From NCBI RefSeq assembly GCF_003664035.1, contig NZ_RCCK01000013.1:1-64000 (forward strand): a DNA stretch of 64,000 nt. Reading direction: 5' to 3'. The translations under genes were made by a program, and so were the position numbers. The DNA is from Pedobacter alluvionis. Lineage in GTDB: Bacteria; Bacteroidota; Bacteroidia; Sphingobacteriales; Sphingobacteriaceae. Shown here piece by piece: positions 35,202-44,354 of this stretch (within the stretch, counting starts at the first letter, position 1; the number at the start of each line of letters is the position of its first letter). The notes beneath the pieces were generated by a model. It ran no database searches. It was given only the letters and a program-made list of their open reading frames with translations, and had not been told where the DNA came from.

Positions 35202-36398
35202 TTAAGCAGGCAAACTAATTTTACCCATGCAAACCGAAGGCACTCCTTGCCGGTTGCCAAAATTAATCGGCTCTCCACATAGCGTTTCGTTAGCCAAAAC
35301 AGCAAATAAAACAGCCTCTTTTGCATCGGGATTAATATTTAAATCTTCAGTGCTTAGGAATTTGCAAAAGGGCAGCCTGGCTTGAAGAAGCTGAACAAGC
35401 AGCGGATTGTGCATGCCACCACCACTCATAAAAATATATGATTTAGCATGCTCTCCAAAACAACGTTTTATCGCATTGGCAATGGTTTCTGCTGAAAAAT
35501 GGCACAAGGTTGCCATTACATCTTCTTTGCCCAGATTTGTTGTTGAAGACTGTTCTTGTGCCTTTAGTAAATATTCCAGGTTAAATAATTCGGGCCCGGT
35601 GGTTTTAGGAAAATCCAATTCAAAAAAACTACAATTCAACAATGCAGATAACAGCTCTGGATTAACTTTACCAGCCAAAGCAATACTGGCATTTTTATCA
35701 TAAAACTGATTAAAATATTTTTGCATATATTGATCCATCAGAGTATTTCCGGGACCAACATCTGTCGAAAAAATTTCGCTGGCATCAGTACTTCCAGGCA
35801 AATAAGTGAAGTTTGCAATACCGCCAATATTCAACATTACCCGATCTTCACCAGCCTTCGAAAACATTAAATAATCTCCATATACAGCCAAAGGTGCGCC
35901 TTCCCCTCCCGCAGCCAAATGTTTCTGCCTAAAATCAGACAGCGTAATAATTCCGGTTTTAATGGCAATATGGTCGCCATCACCAATCTGTAGTGTGCCA
36001 TTAGGATAATCGGCCAGTTTGTGCAAAGATTTTGGTGCGTGAAAAATGGTTTGTCCGTGACTGGCGATAAAGTCGATATCCTCGTTTTGATACTCCCATT
36101 CTTTCAAAGCTTCATTAATCAATTGAGCATGAACATTTGCAATGTGCGCATTCATCAGGCAAACCGATTGTAAATCGACCTCTTTTTTAGAAAAAATAGC
36201 CTTTATTTTTGCCCTGAAATCATCTGTATAATCGCCCGTTTTAAATCTTAAAACACGGATATCAGTTTCAGCACCACTTTTCTTAACAGAACAGAGGGCA
36301 ATATCCAATCCATCCATTGAAGTCCCGCTCATCAATCCGATAATTAAACGTTCTGACTTGCCTGCTTTTGAATATAACTTTTGGATCTGCCTGTTCAT
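35202..36398 (-). CDS. anmK: Anhydro-N-acetylmuramic acid kinase
   Basis: The 398-residue cytoplasmic kinase opens and phosphorylates 1,6-anhydro-MurNAc to MurNAc-6-phosphate in peptidoglycan recycling. Signatures are GLMSGTSMDGLD (about 21-32), ASHGQTIFHAP near 110-120, and NIGGIANFTYLPG with DVGPGNTLMDQYM further on, then the FMSGGGMHNP nucleotide segment. The length fits the family. It is divergent from the NagB fusion gene with 149 bp between the starts, and a perfect CG-centred palindrome lies 21 bp before its start. Upstream of a SusCD pair, it hints that imported muropeptide sugars are the substrate. Confidence 0.95.
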   Translation of the reverse strand: MNRQIQKLYSKAGKSERLIIGLMSGTSMDGLDIALCSVKKSGAETDIRVLRFKTGDYTDDFRAKIKAIFSKKEVDLQSVCLMNAHIANVHAQLINEALKEWEYQNEDIDFIASHGQTIFHAPKSLHKLADYPNGTLQIGDGDHIAIKTGIITLSDFRQKHLAAGGEGAPLAVYGDYLMFSKAGEDRVMLNIGGIANFTYLPGSTDASEIFSTDVGPGNTLMDQYMQKYFNQFYDKNASIALAGKVNPELLSALLNCSFFELDFPKTTGPELFNLEYLLKAQEQSSTTNLGKEDVMATLCHFSAETIANAIKRCFGEHAKSYIFMSGGGMHNPLLVQLLQARLPFCKFLSTEDLNINPDAKEAVLFAVLANETLCGEPINFGNRQGVPSVCMGKISLPA

Positions 36399-36418
36399 AT
36401 TAATTTTATCTTAAAGAT

Positions 36419-36428
36419 CAAACGTTTG
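36419..36428. promoter_or_regulatory. LacI-family operator-like palindrome upstream of anmK
   Basis: CAAACGTTTG is a perfect 10-bp palindrome with a central CG, 21 bp upstream of the anmK start and 120 bp upstream of the NagB fusion start. It shares AAACGTTT with the site before GH92. Confidence 0.45.
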
Positions 36429-36481
36429 TCTGCCCCCTTAATTGAATTTTATGTAAATACTTGCAATAAATGTAAATAACC

Positions 36482-36515
36482 TTTGTTAAAAATTGGGCAT
36501 AACTCTCTATATTTA
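36482..36515 (+). promoter_or_regulatory. Promoter of the NagB-deacetylase fusion gene
   Basis: TTTG (36482-36485), a 22-nt spacer and TATATTTA (36508-36515, one mismatch from TAnnTTTG) lie 33 bp before the start codon. Confidence 0.5.
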
Positions 36516-36547
36516 CTGCTCCGTACATTAAAATCCATATAAAAAAA

Positions 36548-38473
36548 ATGGCTAGATTAAATCTACTGGAGGAGACACGTTTCGAGAAATTACCTGTAAG
36601 CGTGTTCGAAAATCCAAAAATTGCTTCAATTAATGTGGCACATCGCATTGCCGGGCTCATTAAATCAAAACAAGCAAACAACACACCTGCAGTACTGGGC
36701 TTAGCAACAGGTGTTACCCCAATTGCAGTTTATGCCGAACTGGTTAGACTGCACAAAGAAGAGGGCTTAAGTTTTAAAAACGTAATTACTTTTAACCTGG
36801 ATGAATACTATCCAATGGCGCCAACCGCAGCGCAGAGTTATGTTACGTTTATGAACGAAAACCTTTTCAATCATATCGATATTGACAAAAAAAATGTTCA
36901 CATCCCTGATGGTACGCTTGCACTGGAAGATATTCCTGCTTTCTGCCTGGAATACGAAAAGAAAATCGGCGATCTTGGTGGCCTTGACATCCAGATTTTA
37001 GGAATCGGCCGTACAGGTCACATCGGGTTTAACGAGCCGGGTTCTGCACCAAATTCCGGTACCCGCTTAGTTACCTTAGATGATTTGACGCGCCGGGATG
37101 CTGCGCGTGATTTTGGCGGAAAAACCTTTGTACCAACAAAAGCCATTACCATGGGTATCGGTACAATTTTCAAAGCAAGAGAAATTATATTAATGGCCTG
37201 GAGCCGTAAAAAAGCTTCAATCATCAAAAAAGCTGTTGAAGGAGAAATTTCAGGCGAGGTTCCGGCAACATACCTTCAGCTTTCTGAACATGTAGAGTTT
37301 ATCCTCGATGCACCTGCAGCTTCAGAATTGACCCGTTTTGATACGCCCTGGTTGGTTAAAGATTGTGTTTGGACAGATGCATTGATCCGCAAGGCAGTGA
37401 TCTGGCTGGCCAACACATTGAAAAAACCGATCTTAAAATTAACGGAAGACGATTACAATAATAATGGTATGGCGCAACTGGCTACTGAAAAAGGACCAGT
37501 TTATAACATCAACATCCATATCTTTAATAAATTACAACACACCATAACTGGCTGGCCAGGTGGCAAACCCAATGCTGACGATTCTCAGCGTCCGGAAAGA
37601 GCCGAACCAGCTAAGAAGAGTGTAATTATTTTTTCTCCTCACCCTGATGATGATGTGATCTCGATGGGCGGTACTTTTCTACGTCTGGTTGATCAGGGGC
37701 ACGATGTACATGTAGCTTATCAAACTTCGGGTAATACTGCAGTATGGGATGACGACGCACTTCGTTTTGTAGAGTTTAATGTAGATTTCACAGAGAAAAT
37801 GGGCATGGACAATACGCACTTAAAGGAACTTTACCACAAAATGAGGGCCTTTATTGAGCAGAAAAAGCCAAACCAGATTGATACTCCCGAGATCCAAACG
37901 GTTAAAGGGCTTATTAGAAAAGGCGAAGCTATTGCCGGTGCAAGATATTGCGGTTTAGAAGATGACCATATTCATTTCCAGGCGCTTCCTTTCTACGAAA
38001 GCGGGAAAGTTCAGAAAAATCCGGTAACTGATGCTGATATTGAACTTACAATAGCCTTATTGCAACAAGTTAAACCTCAACAGGTTTATGCTGCCGGCGA
38101 TTTTGAAGATCCTCATGGAACGCACATCGTTTGTTTCAAAATTATTTTAGAAGCATTAAAACGATTGCGTAAAACTGAAGCCTGGGCGCAAGATTGCTGG
38201 TTATGGATGTACCGTGGCGCATGGCATGAATTTGAAACTTATGAAATCGAAATGGCGGTTCCAATTTCTCCACAAGAGCTTGAACGCAAGAAATATGCGA
38301 TTTTCAAACACCAGAGTCAGAAAGACAGGGCGGTTTTCCCTGGCGATGACTCAAGAGAGTTCTGGCAACGGGCAGAAGATCGTAACCGTGAAACTGCAAA
38401 GGCTTATGACGAACTTGGACTTGCAGAATACGAAGCTATGGAAGCTTTTGTTCGCTGGAAATTTGAAGACTAG
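36548..38473 (+). CDS. nagB: Glucosamine-6-phosphate deaminase fused to a PIG-L/LmbE deacetylase domain
   Basis: The 641-residue two-domain cytoplasmic protein. Residues about 1-290 are NagB-like (GlcN6P to fructose-6-phosphate and ammonia), with D85 in NLDEYY, H158 and E163 in GHIGFNEPGS. The position of E. coli D141 is T156 (GRTGH), so one catalytic-triad residue is replaced. Residues about 355-641 are a LmbE/PIG-L zinc deacetylase domain with SPHPDDD (363-369) and a later DPHGTH. The fusion would join N-deacetylation to deamination. Such long NagB proteins occur in other Bacteroidetes. A terminator follows. It is divergent from anmK, tying both to amino-sugar catabolism. Confidence 0.9.
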   Translation: MARLNLLEETRFEKLPVSVFENPKIASINVAHRIAGLIKSKQANNTPAVLGLATGVTPIAVYAELVRLHKEEGLSFKNVITFNLDEYYPMAPTAAQSYVTFMNENLFNHIDIDKKNVHIPDGTLALEDIPAFCLEYEKKIGDLGGLDIQILGIGRTGHIGFNEPGSAPNSGTRLVTLDDLTRRDAARDFGGKTFVPTKAITMGIGTIFKAREIILMAWSRKKASIIKKAVEGEISGEVPATYLQLSEHVEFILDAPAASELTRFDTPWLVKDCVWTDALIRKAVIWLANTLKKPILKLTEDDYNNNGMAQLATEKGPVYNINIHIFNKLQHTITGWPGGKPNADDSQRPERAEPAKKSVIIFSPHPDDDVISMGGTFLRLVDQGHDVHVAYQTSGNTAVWDDDALRFVEFNVDFTEKMGMDNTHLKELYHKMRAFIEQKKPNQIDTPEIQTVKGLIRKGEAIAGARYCGLEDDHIHFQALPFYESGKVQKNPVTDADIELTIALLQQVKPQQVYAAGDFEDPHGTHIVCFKIILEALKRLRKTEAWAQDCWLWMYRGAWHEFETYEIEMAVPISPQELERKKYAIFKHQSQKDRAVFPGDDSREFWQRAEDRNRETAKAYDELGLAEYEAMEAFVRWKFED

Positions 38474-38487
38474 TTTAAAATAACACC

Positions 38488-38523
38488 AATCCTGCTTTGT
38501 TCGCTCAAAGCAGGATTTTTTTT
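38488..38523 (+). terminator. Terminator of the NagB fusion gene
   Basis: AATCCTGCTTTG (38488-38499) and CAAAGCAGGATT (38506-38517) form a perfect 12-bp stem with a 6-nt loop and a long T tract, 14 bp after the stop codon. Confidence 0.92.
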
Positions 38524-38617
38524 GTTCCGCTAAGTTGTCATGCTGAGGGATAATTTATTTTATAAAAATAAATATAAAGGACAGGTGATTTTGATGAATT
38601 AATAGGCCATGAAGAAT

Positions 38618-38712
38618 CGTCATTGCGAGAAGGCTTTTTCAGCCGACGAAGCAATCCTACAACGATCGCTAACAGCGTGCGCTTTAAGATTGCTTCGTGC
38701 CTCGCAATGACG
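38618..38712. repeat. GTCATTGCGAG-type palindromic repeat
   Basis: CGTCATTGCGAG at the left pairs with CTCGCAATGACG at the right, with inner GAAGCAATC / GATTGCTTC. It belongs to the GTCA...TGAC family in the 976-bp gap after the NagB fusion gene. Confidence 0.8.
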
Positions 38713-38796
38713 ACCTTTCTTTATAAGATCTGTCAATGGTAGGAGTTAGAATTTTCCCAATACATAGGAGGGGGTTGATGACAGATATACAAGGGG

Positions 38797-38877
38797 CGTC
38801 ATTTCGACCGCAGTGGAGAAATCTTTGAACTATGTTAAAAGATTTCTCCATTTCGCTGCGCTTCAGTCGAAATGACG
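38797..38877. repeat. GTCATTTCGAC-type palindromic repeat
   Basis: CGTCATTTCGAC at the left and GTCGAAATGACG at the right, with inner GAGAAATCT / AGATTTCTC. Same class as 19111-19194 and the 51939-52068 element. Confidence 0.8.
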
Positions 38878-39270
38878 GCGATTTTTTAAATCTATCATTG
38901 ATAGCGAAGCATCTTTAAAAAAGTCAGTCATCTCATTAAATGCTGTTTCATACTTTCGCGAGAGAGATCTCCCCTATTAGTTAGCGCCACCCTAACCAAC
39001 CTAGTCAAAGTTTAATTATCCAAAATCTCTTTTTTTTGAAAGCAATGTCTGCAGTTCTTCGGTCACTATCGTCCTGCCCTTTGCTTAATCCCGATAAAAA
39101 ACGATAAAACAATATTAATCTTAAATCGGGATAACGCTGCCGGTCAGGTTTATTGAACATAAGGCTCTGCCGTTATAATCCCTACTTCCTTCAGTAAAAT
39201 AGTCTGGCCTAATCAAACCTCTCCGTGTTTCCGAGTCTCCGTGGCAAAAACAAATATCTATCCTCAAACT
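38878..39270. other. Gap without a gene
   Basis: No coding frame is supported. It holds an inverted pair AATCCCGAT...ATCGGGAT (about 39088-39133) and a phrase near 39225-39250 (CCGTGTTTCCGAGTCTCCGT) that echoes one near 9631-9662. It looks like accumulated repeat debris. Confidence 0.5.
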
Positions 39271-39365
39271 GTCATGCTGAGCGCAGCGAAGCATCTATTC
39301 AATAAGGGGTCTCTAACTACATAAAACACACCTAACAAAAGATCCTTCACTTCGTTCAGAATGAC
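39271..39365. repeat. GTCATGCTGAG-type palindromic repeat
   Basis: GTCATGCTGAGCGCAGCGAAGC on the left and CACTTCGTTCAGAATGACAG on the right bound an imperfect inverted repeat with inner GCATCT. It is the third GTCA...TGAC element in the same gap. Confidence 0.65.
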
Positions 39366-39449
39366 AGATCTTATCCCGCCAGGTCTTATTTATTTCTCAT
39401 TCTAAAAACAATACTCTAAATTAGTTTGCTGAACCCAAATAAGCGAATC

Positions 39450-40610
39450 ATGACTGAACCTAAACAACGATTGTTATCGCTGGATTTTTTTAGAGGATTA
39501 ACCGTAGCCGCGATGATCTTAGTGAATAATCCGGGCAATTGGGGGCATATTTATGCACCTTTAGAGCATGCAGAATGGAACGGATGTACGCCTACTGATT
39601 TGATTTTCCCATTCTTTTTATGGATTGTTGGCGTTTCTATTGCCTTTGCCATGAGCAGTAGTAAAGCAGATCCATCTACACATCAAAAAACAATGATTAA
39701 AGCCATTAAACGAGGTATTATACTTTATTTACTTGGTTTTTTCCTCGCTATATTCGGAAAGATTATCAGTGCAATAATGGATAACGGATCCATCTGGGAG
39801 GCCTTTCAAACCGTTAGATTGTTGGGCGTTTTGCAAAGGATAGGCATTGTTTTCATCATTAGCAGCATCATTTTTATTAAGGTTTCCAACAAAACCATAT
39901 TTAAAACATTAATTGTAATCCTAGCCGTTTACTGGGCACTAATGACATTTATACCAGTCCCTGGAGTTGGGTACCCTAACCTGGAAAAAGAAACCAATTT
40001 AGCAGCCTGGATAGACCGTGGAATTTTAACAGAGGCACATACCTGGGCTTCATCAAAAACCTGGGATCCGGAGGGAATTTTAAGCACATTACCAGCAATA
40101 GGAACCTGTTTATTTGGTATTCTCGTTGGCGTTTGGATGCGCAGAAAAGATGTAGACAATCCAACCAAAGTAGCCTGGTTATTTACCACGGGGATTGCGG
40201 CAGTTGTTTTAGGCTTAATTTGGGACCTGCAGTTCCCGATTAACAAAGCGTTATGGACAAGCTCTTATGTGTTATATGCCGGTGGCCTGGCCTCCATCGG
40301 ATTGGCGCTCTGCTACTGGATTATTGATGTGCAGGGCTACAAAAAATTTACCACTCCCTTTGTTGTGTATGGTGTGAATGCCATTACCGTTTTCTTTCTG
40401 GCTGGATTAATGCCAAGAGTATTAAACCTGATCCAGATTACAGATGCAGATGGTACTAAAACAGGATTATTGGTTCGGTTCTACGAAACCTGTTATACGC
40501 CATTTTTTAGCCCAATAAATGCTTCTTTGGTTTGGGCCATAACCTACGTATTGGGTTTTTATGTATTATTATATTTTATGTATAAAAAAAACATTATTAT
40601 TAAGGTTTAG
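39450..40610 (+). CDS. NagX-like membrane acyltransferase (HGSNAT/DUF5009 type)
   Basis: The protein has 386 residues from ATG 39450; an in-frame TTG at 39426 overlaps a -7-like TTAGTTTG (39421-39428) and is rejected. About ten transmembrane helices follow the conserved opening RLLSLDFFRGLTVAAMILVNN, with PTDLIFPFFLWIVGVSIAF next. The family includes lysosomal heparan-alpha-glucosaminide acetyltransferase and bacterial NagX, found beside N-acetylglucosamine genes. It would act on an amino sugar at the inner membrane. A LacI regulator starts 36 bp downstream on the same strand. Conserved catalytic histidine was not assigned with certainty. Confidence 0.85.
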   Translation: MTEPKQRLLSLDFFRGLTVAAMILVNNPGNWGHIYAPLEHAEWNGCTPTDLIFPFFLWIVGVSIAFAMSSSKADPSTHQKTMIKAIKRGIILYLLGFFLAIFGKIISAIMDNGSIWEAFQTVRLLGVLQRIGIVFIISSIIFIKVSNKTIFKTLIVILAVYWALMTFIPVPGVGYPNLEKETNLAAWIDRGILTEAHTWASSKTWDPEGILSTLPAIGTCLFGILVGVWMRRKDVDNPTKVAWLFTTGIAAVVLGLIWDLQFPINKALWTSSYVLYAGGLASIGLALCYWIIDVQGYKKFTTPFVVYGVNAITVFFLAGLMPRVLNLIQITDADGTKTGLLVRFYETCYTPFFSPINASLVWAITYVLGFYVLLYFMYKKNIIIKV

Positions 40611-40646
40611 TAAAAAAACGCTATAATTGATTGTCACTCTCTTCAA

Positions 40647-41666
40647 TTGAAAAAGAAAACTACCATATATGATATCGCCAAGGCGCTCAATATTACAGTA
40701 TCAACTGTTTCCAGGGCGCTTAGTGGCTTTCCGGCAATAAGTGATACCACCAGAAAGGCTGTTGTTGAAATGGCTAAAAAATTAAACTATAGCCCAAATA
40801 AACTCGCATCAGCACTAAAATCCGGTAAAACCCATATCATTGGTGTAATTGTGCCAAGCGTACAGGCACATTTCTTTGCATCTATTATCCATTGCATAGA
40901 AGATGGCCTGAAAGACAGCGGCTACCGCGTAATTATCTATCAATCCAATGAATCTGTTGAGAATGAAATTAATGGCGTAAGAACCTTACTAGAAGCACAG
41001 GTAGATGGCATTATGGCTTCAATGTCTTTAGAAACGGAAGACACTTCGCACTTTGGTGAAATTATTAAGCAGAATAAGCCCCTTATATTATTTGACCGTG
41101 TAAATATAGATTTAAAAGTTCCAACCATCACCCTTGACGATTTTAAGGCAGGCTATATTGCTACTAAACACTTAATCGATCAGGGTTACCAAAAAATTGC
41201 ATTTGTAACCACTGTTCACCAGATTAAAATATTTAACGATCGGCTGGAAGGCTACAAAGCAGCCTTAGCAGACCATAACTTTCCGCTAATAGAAGACCAT
41301 ATTATTTTTGGTGGTTTATCCATTAAAGACGGGCGATTTGGTGCAGGCAAGTTAATGCGTAGCAGCAATAAACCCGATGCTATTATTGCTGGTGATGATT
41401 TTACGGCGCTTGGTGTAATTAAAAAGTTAAAAGAGATCCACGAAACACCACCTCAGGTTGGTGTAATTGGTTTTGCCAATGAAGCATTCTCCGCCTACAT
41501 CACCCCTAACCTATCAACAATTGATCAGCATGCCTCTCAAATGGGCCAGGAGTGCGCTAAAATGTTTCTGAAAATGATTAATCAGGAGAACCCGTATGCC
41601 AATATGGAACATATTGTGCTCGATCCGGCTGTTGTAGAAAGAGAATCGACCAACAAAAAGGTTTAA
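40647..41666 (+). CDS. LacI-family transcriptional regulator (TTG start)
   Basis: The 339-residue repressor has an N-terminal LacI helix-turn-helix at about 5-50 (TIYDIAKALNITVSTVSRAL, hinge NKLASALKSGKTH) and a periplasmic-binding-protein-like sensor domain from about 60. The first start in frame is TTG 40647; no ATG occurs before the helix-turn-helix, so a TTG start is needed for an intact DNA-binding domain. It follows the NagX-like gene by 36 bp and is probably co-transcribed. Family members bind CG-centred palindromes; sites of this form lie at 18904-18917 and 36419-36428. Effector unknown. Confidence 0.9.
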   Translation: MKKKTTIYDIAKALNITVSTVSRALSGFPAISDTTRKAVVEMAKKLNYSPNKLASALKSGKTHIIGVIVPSVQAHFFASIIHCIEDGLKDSGYRVIIYQSNESVENEINGVRTLLEAQVDGIMASMSLETEDTSHFGEIIKQNKPLILFDRVNIDLKVPTITLDDFKAGYIATKHLIDQGYQKIAFVTTVHQIKIFNDRLEGYKAALADHNFPLIEDHIIFGGLSIKDGRFGAGKLMRSSNKPDAIIAGDDFTALGVIKKLKEIHETPPQVGVIGFANEAFSAYITPNLSTIDQHASQMGQECAKMFLKMINQENPYANMEHIVLDPAVVERESTNKKV

Positions 41667-41674
41667 ACACATTA

Positions 41675-43216
41675 TTACTTCGCTAAAGGAACTTCAATAC
41701 CAACCGGCCCACTGGGCTCACTTTCATTTTTTAATCTATCTAATGCCGTTACCAGATAGCTGTACCGTTTTCCACTTTCTATACTTGTATCAATAAATGA
41801 AAGATAATCTTCAAAGCTTATTTTAACAATGTTCTTAGGGTCAAGGATCGAAATTTTCTCTCCTTCATTAAATCGGTAAACTACAAATCCCGAAGCCGTT
41901 TCCCCATCTTTAGCCTTTAACGGAAGCTGCCATTTTAAATGAACACCATCCTTTAGTGCATCGGCTGTTAATGCCTGAGGCTCGTTTGGCGGTACCTCGT
42001 CCAGCCATGGCATTTGCGGTGGCAGAGCAGGGTATTTATAAAGATCGTTCTTCAGCGAATCGCCAACGGCTTTAGCTACCGTACTTAATGATTTAGAACT
42101 AAAAAATACGCTACCCTGAATTCGGTTATTATCTCTGAGGTATCTGATCTGCCTGGGTATTTCGCTCAGGTTTTTCCAGGCGGCTTCAGCCCGCGAATTT
42201 ACCAGGTAAGCACCCTGCCCAATGTAAACATGCCTGCCAAAGGTATTATTGCTCCACCAATCAACTAAAACACCATAAGGTGCAACTCTTCTGGTAAACG
42301 TAAAATAAATTTGAGGATTGATGTAATCTACCCAGCCTTCTCTAACCCATTTACGGCTATCAGCAAAAAGTTCTGCATAATTGGACAGGCCACTGGTAGC
42401 AGAGCCTTCAGGATCCTCATTTTTATTTTTCCAGATCCCAAACGGGCTGACCCCAAATTTCACCCATTTTTTATAATGGTGAATACTATCATCCAGTTGT
42501 TTAATCAACATATCGACGTTATTACGCCTCCAATCTTTTATATCGGAAAAATTATTAGGGTATTTGTAAAAAGTATTACTATCATTAATCGTTTGCCCCT
42601 CTAATTTATAGGGGTAAAAATAATCGTCGAAGTGAATCCCATCAATATCGTATCCTTTTACCACGTCTAAAATTACCTGAACAATATATTCCCTCACATC
42701 CGGAATACCCGGATCAAACTGCTTTTTACCACCATAGGTAAAAAACCAGTCAGGATGTTTCCGATAAGCATGGTTTTCGCTTAACACAGTCGAGCTACTC
42801 ATACTGGCTCGATAAGGATTAAACCAGGCATGGAGTTCCATTCCCCTGAAATGGGCTTCTTTAATGGCAAAGGCCAAAGGATCATAACCCGGTGCCGGCG
42901 CCAAACCCTGTTTCCCCATCAACCATTGGCTCCAGGGTTCTCTCGATTTTGCATAAAATGCATCGGCTGCCGGCCTAACCTGCAAAATGATAGCATTCAT
43001 CCCCTGGCTTTTATGTCTTTCTAAGATACCGATCAGTTCCTGCTTTTGTTGATCAACACTTAAACCCGGCTTCGATGGCCAGTCAATATTGGTTACAGTT
43101 GCCACCCAAACACCTCTAAACTCCCTTTTTGGTGCAATTTTTGCTAAAGGTTGTGCATTTAATATATAAGGTAGTACAGTTAAGAATAAAAGTGCGTATA
43201 GGAAGTTTTTAAGCAT
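41675..43216 (-). CDS. GHL10-family glycosidase, DigH-like, with C-terminal Fn3 domain
   Basis: The 513-residue exported protein (signal peptide ending LNA-QP) has the GHL10/DUF187 barrel at about 30-390: REFRGVWVATVTNIDWPS, AWFNPYR, DIDGIHFDDYFYPY and YINPQIYF. The E. coli relative DigH cleaves peptide-free peptidoglycan glycan strands. A fibronectin-type domain follows at about 415-510. Catalytic acids are probably among the DD of HFDDYF; this is inferred. It converges on the LacI gene (8 bp between stop codons). With anmK, NagB and NagX-like genes nearby, it supports a cell-wall amino-sugar theme. Confidence 0.9.
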   Translation of the reverse strand: MLKNFLYALLFLTVLPYILNAQPLAKIAPKREFRGVWVATVTNIDWPSKPGLSVDQQKQELIGILERHKSQGMNAIILQVRPAADAFYAKSREPWSQWLMGKQGLAPAPGYDPLAFAIKEAHFRGMELHAWFNPYRASMSSSTVLSENHAYRKHPDWFFTYGGKKQFDPGIPDVREYIVQVILDVVKGYDIDGIHFDDYFYPYKLEGQTINDSNTFYKYPNNFSDIKDWRRNNVDMLIKQLDDSIHHYKKWVKFGVSPFGIWKNKNEDPEGSATSGLSNYAELFADSRKWVREGWVDYINPQIYFTFTRRVAPYGVLVDWWSNNTFGRHVYIGQGAYLVNSRAEAAWKNLSEIPRQIRYLRDNNRIQGSVFFSSKSLSTVAKAVGDSLKNDLYKYPALPPQMPWLDEVPPNEPQALTADALKDGVHLKWQLPLKAKDGETASGFVVYRFNEGEKISILDPKNIVKISFEDYLSFIDTSIESGKRYSYLVTALDRLKNESEPSGPVGIEVPLAK

Positions 43217-43419
43217 TATTTGTGTCTTATTTTTGATTCAGGTTGTGTGTTTGTGTAAATTTGAATACAAACGAACATTAGCAAGTAAACGATTTTTTTT
43301 AAAAACTCTTATAAGTTTATTAAAAATTTTAATTTGCGCCCTGCTAAAATTAACTGTGTACCCCATTTACCTATGGAGAGCAAAAGTATATTAATTTACA
43401 GAAGATACAGCGTTATTAA
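43217..43419. other. Divergent intergenic region with a LacI-half-site-like motif
   Basis: This 203-bp AT-rich region lies between the DigH-like and coiled-coil genes. GTAAACGATTTT near 43285 resembles one half of the CG-centred operator. No exact TAnnTTTG element was found for either gene. Confidence 0.3.
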
Positions 43420-44322
43420 ATGGAACCACAAAAGATTAATAAGGGTGATAGAAACAAAATTTACTTCCTGGTCATCGTTATTGCCGCTTTAATAGGCACA
43501 AATGCTTACTTGTTTTTTAAAGATCGAAAGCAAAGTGAAAAATTTGTTACTGTTAGTGCAGAGAAGGATAAACTAAGGCTTGAGGTAGAAAAGATTGAGG
43601 TTGAATTGGATAAGGTTAATGCATTGAATCTGGATTTAAATGATAAGCTTGTTGAAGAACAGAAGCTTGCCCGTGTAAAAATTGAAGAACTTAAAGCAGC
43701 TTTAGAAAAAAATCAGATCACCAAGGCAGAAATCGACAAAGCAAATGCACAAATCAATGAGCTGAAAACATTTGTAAAGAACTACAATGATCAGATTATT
43801 CAGTTACAGAAAGACAATATTTTTTTAAAAAACAGTCGCGATAGTTTACAGAATACGCTGAGAAACATCAGCAATAAGGCATCAAACTTAGAGAACGAAA
43901 ACTCGAATTTAAATGCGAAAGTTAAAACTGCCGCAGCATTAAAGCTTCAATCGGCCGAAATTATTGCTTTCAGAACAAAATCAAGCGGCAAAAAAGTCGA
44001 AGTGAGCAAATCGTCTACAGCAGAGAAATTAAGTGTGCGCTTTAACATTGTGCCGAATCATCTGGCAGAAAAAGGACATCATAATATTTACCTTCGGGTA
44101 TTCGATCCTGCAGGGAATCTGCTTGCAGACGAGGAAAACCATTTTGAGGCTGACGGGCAGGATATGCAGTTCAGCCATTCTATTTTTATTAACTACAATA
44201 ACGATGACAGCACCTATGTTATCGACTGGGCAAATCCTAAACCATTTATAAAAGGCATATACACCGTAATTTTATATGCAGATGGTAACACCATGGGGAA
44301 GGCCCAGGTGGAGCTGAGATAA
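43420..44322 (+). CDS. Membrane-anchored coiled-coil protein of unknown function
   Basis: The 300-residue protein has one transmembrane helix at about 14-33 (IYFLVIVIAALIGTNAYLFF), then a long coiled coil at about 40-165, rich in heptads of L/I with K/E. A C-terminal beta-rich domain covers about 185-300 (VRFNIVPNHLAEKGHHNIYL; FDPAGNLLAD; PFIKGIYTVILYADG). The topology suggests an envelope anchor with the C-terminal domain outside the cytoplasm. I know no assigned function; it looks like a conserved Bacteroidetes hypothetical. It converges with the large sensor kinase, with 32 bp between. Confidence 0.75.
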   Translation: MEPQKINKGDRNKIYFLVIVIAALIGTNAYLFFKDRKQSEKFVTVSAEKDKLRLEVEKIEVELDKVNALNLDLNDKLVEEQKLARVKIEELKAALEKNQITKAEIDKANAQINELKTFVKNYNDQIIQLQKDNIFLKNSRDSLQNTLRNISNKASNLENENSNLNAKVKTAAALKLQSAEIIAFRTKSSGKKVEVSKSSTAEKLSVRFNIVPNHLAEKGHHNIYLRVFDPAGNLLADEENHFEADGQDMQFSHSIFINYNNDDSTYVIDWANPKPFIKGIYTVILYADGNTMGKAQVELR

Positions 44323-44354
44323 TTCATCATCTTCACCAATCTACTTATTTTAAT

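Noticed and set aside
38474-39449. Hidden gene in the 976-bp gap after the NagB fusion
   Set aside because: No frame has protein character; the gap is explained by a terminator and three palindromic repeats.
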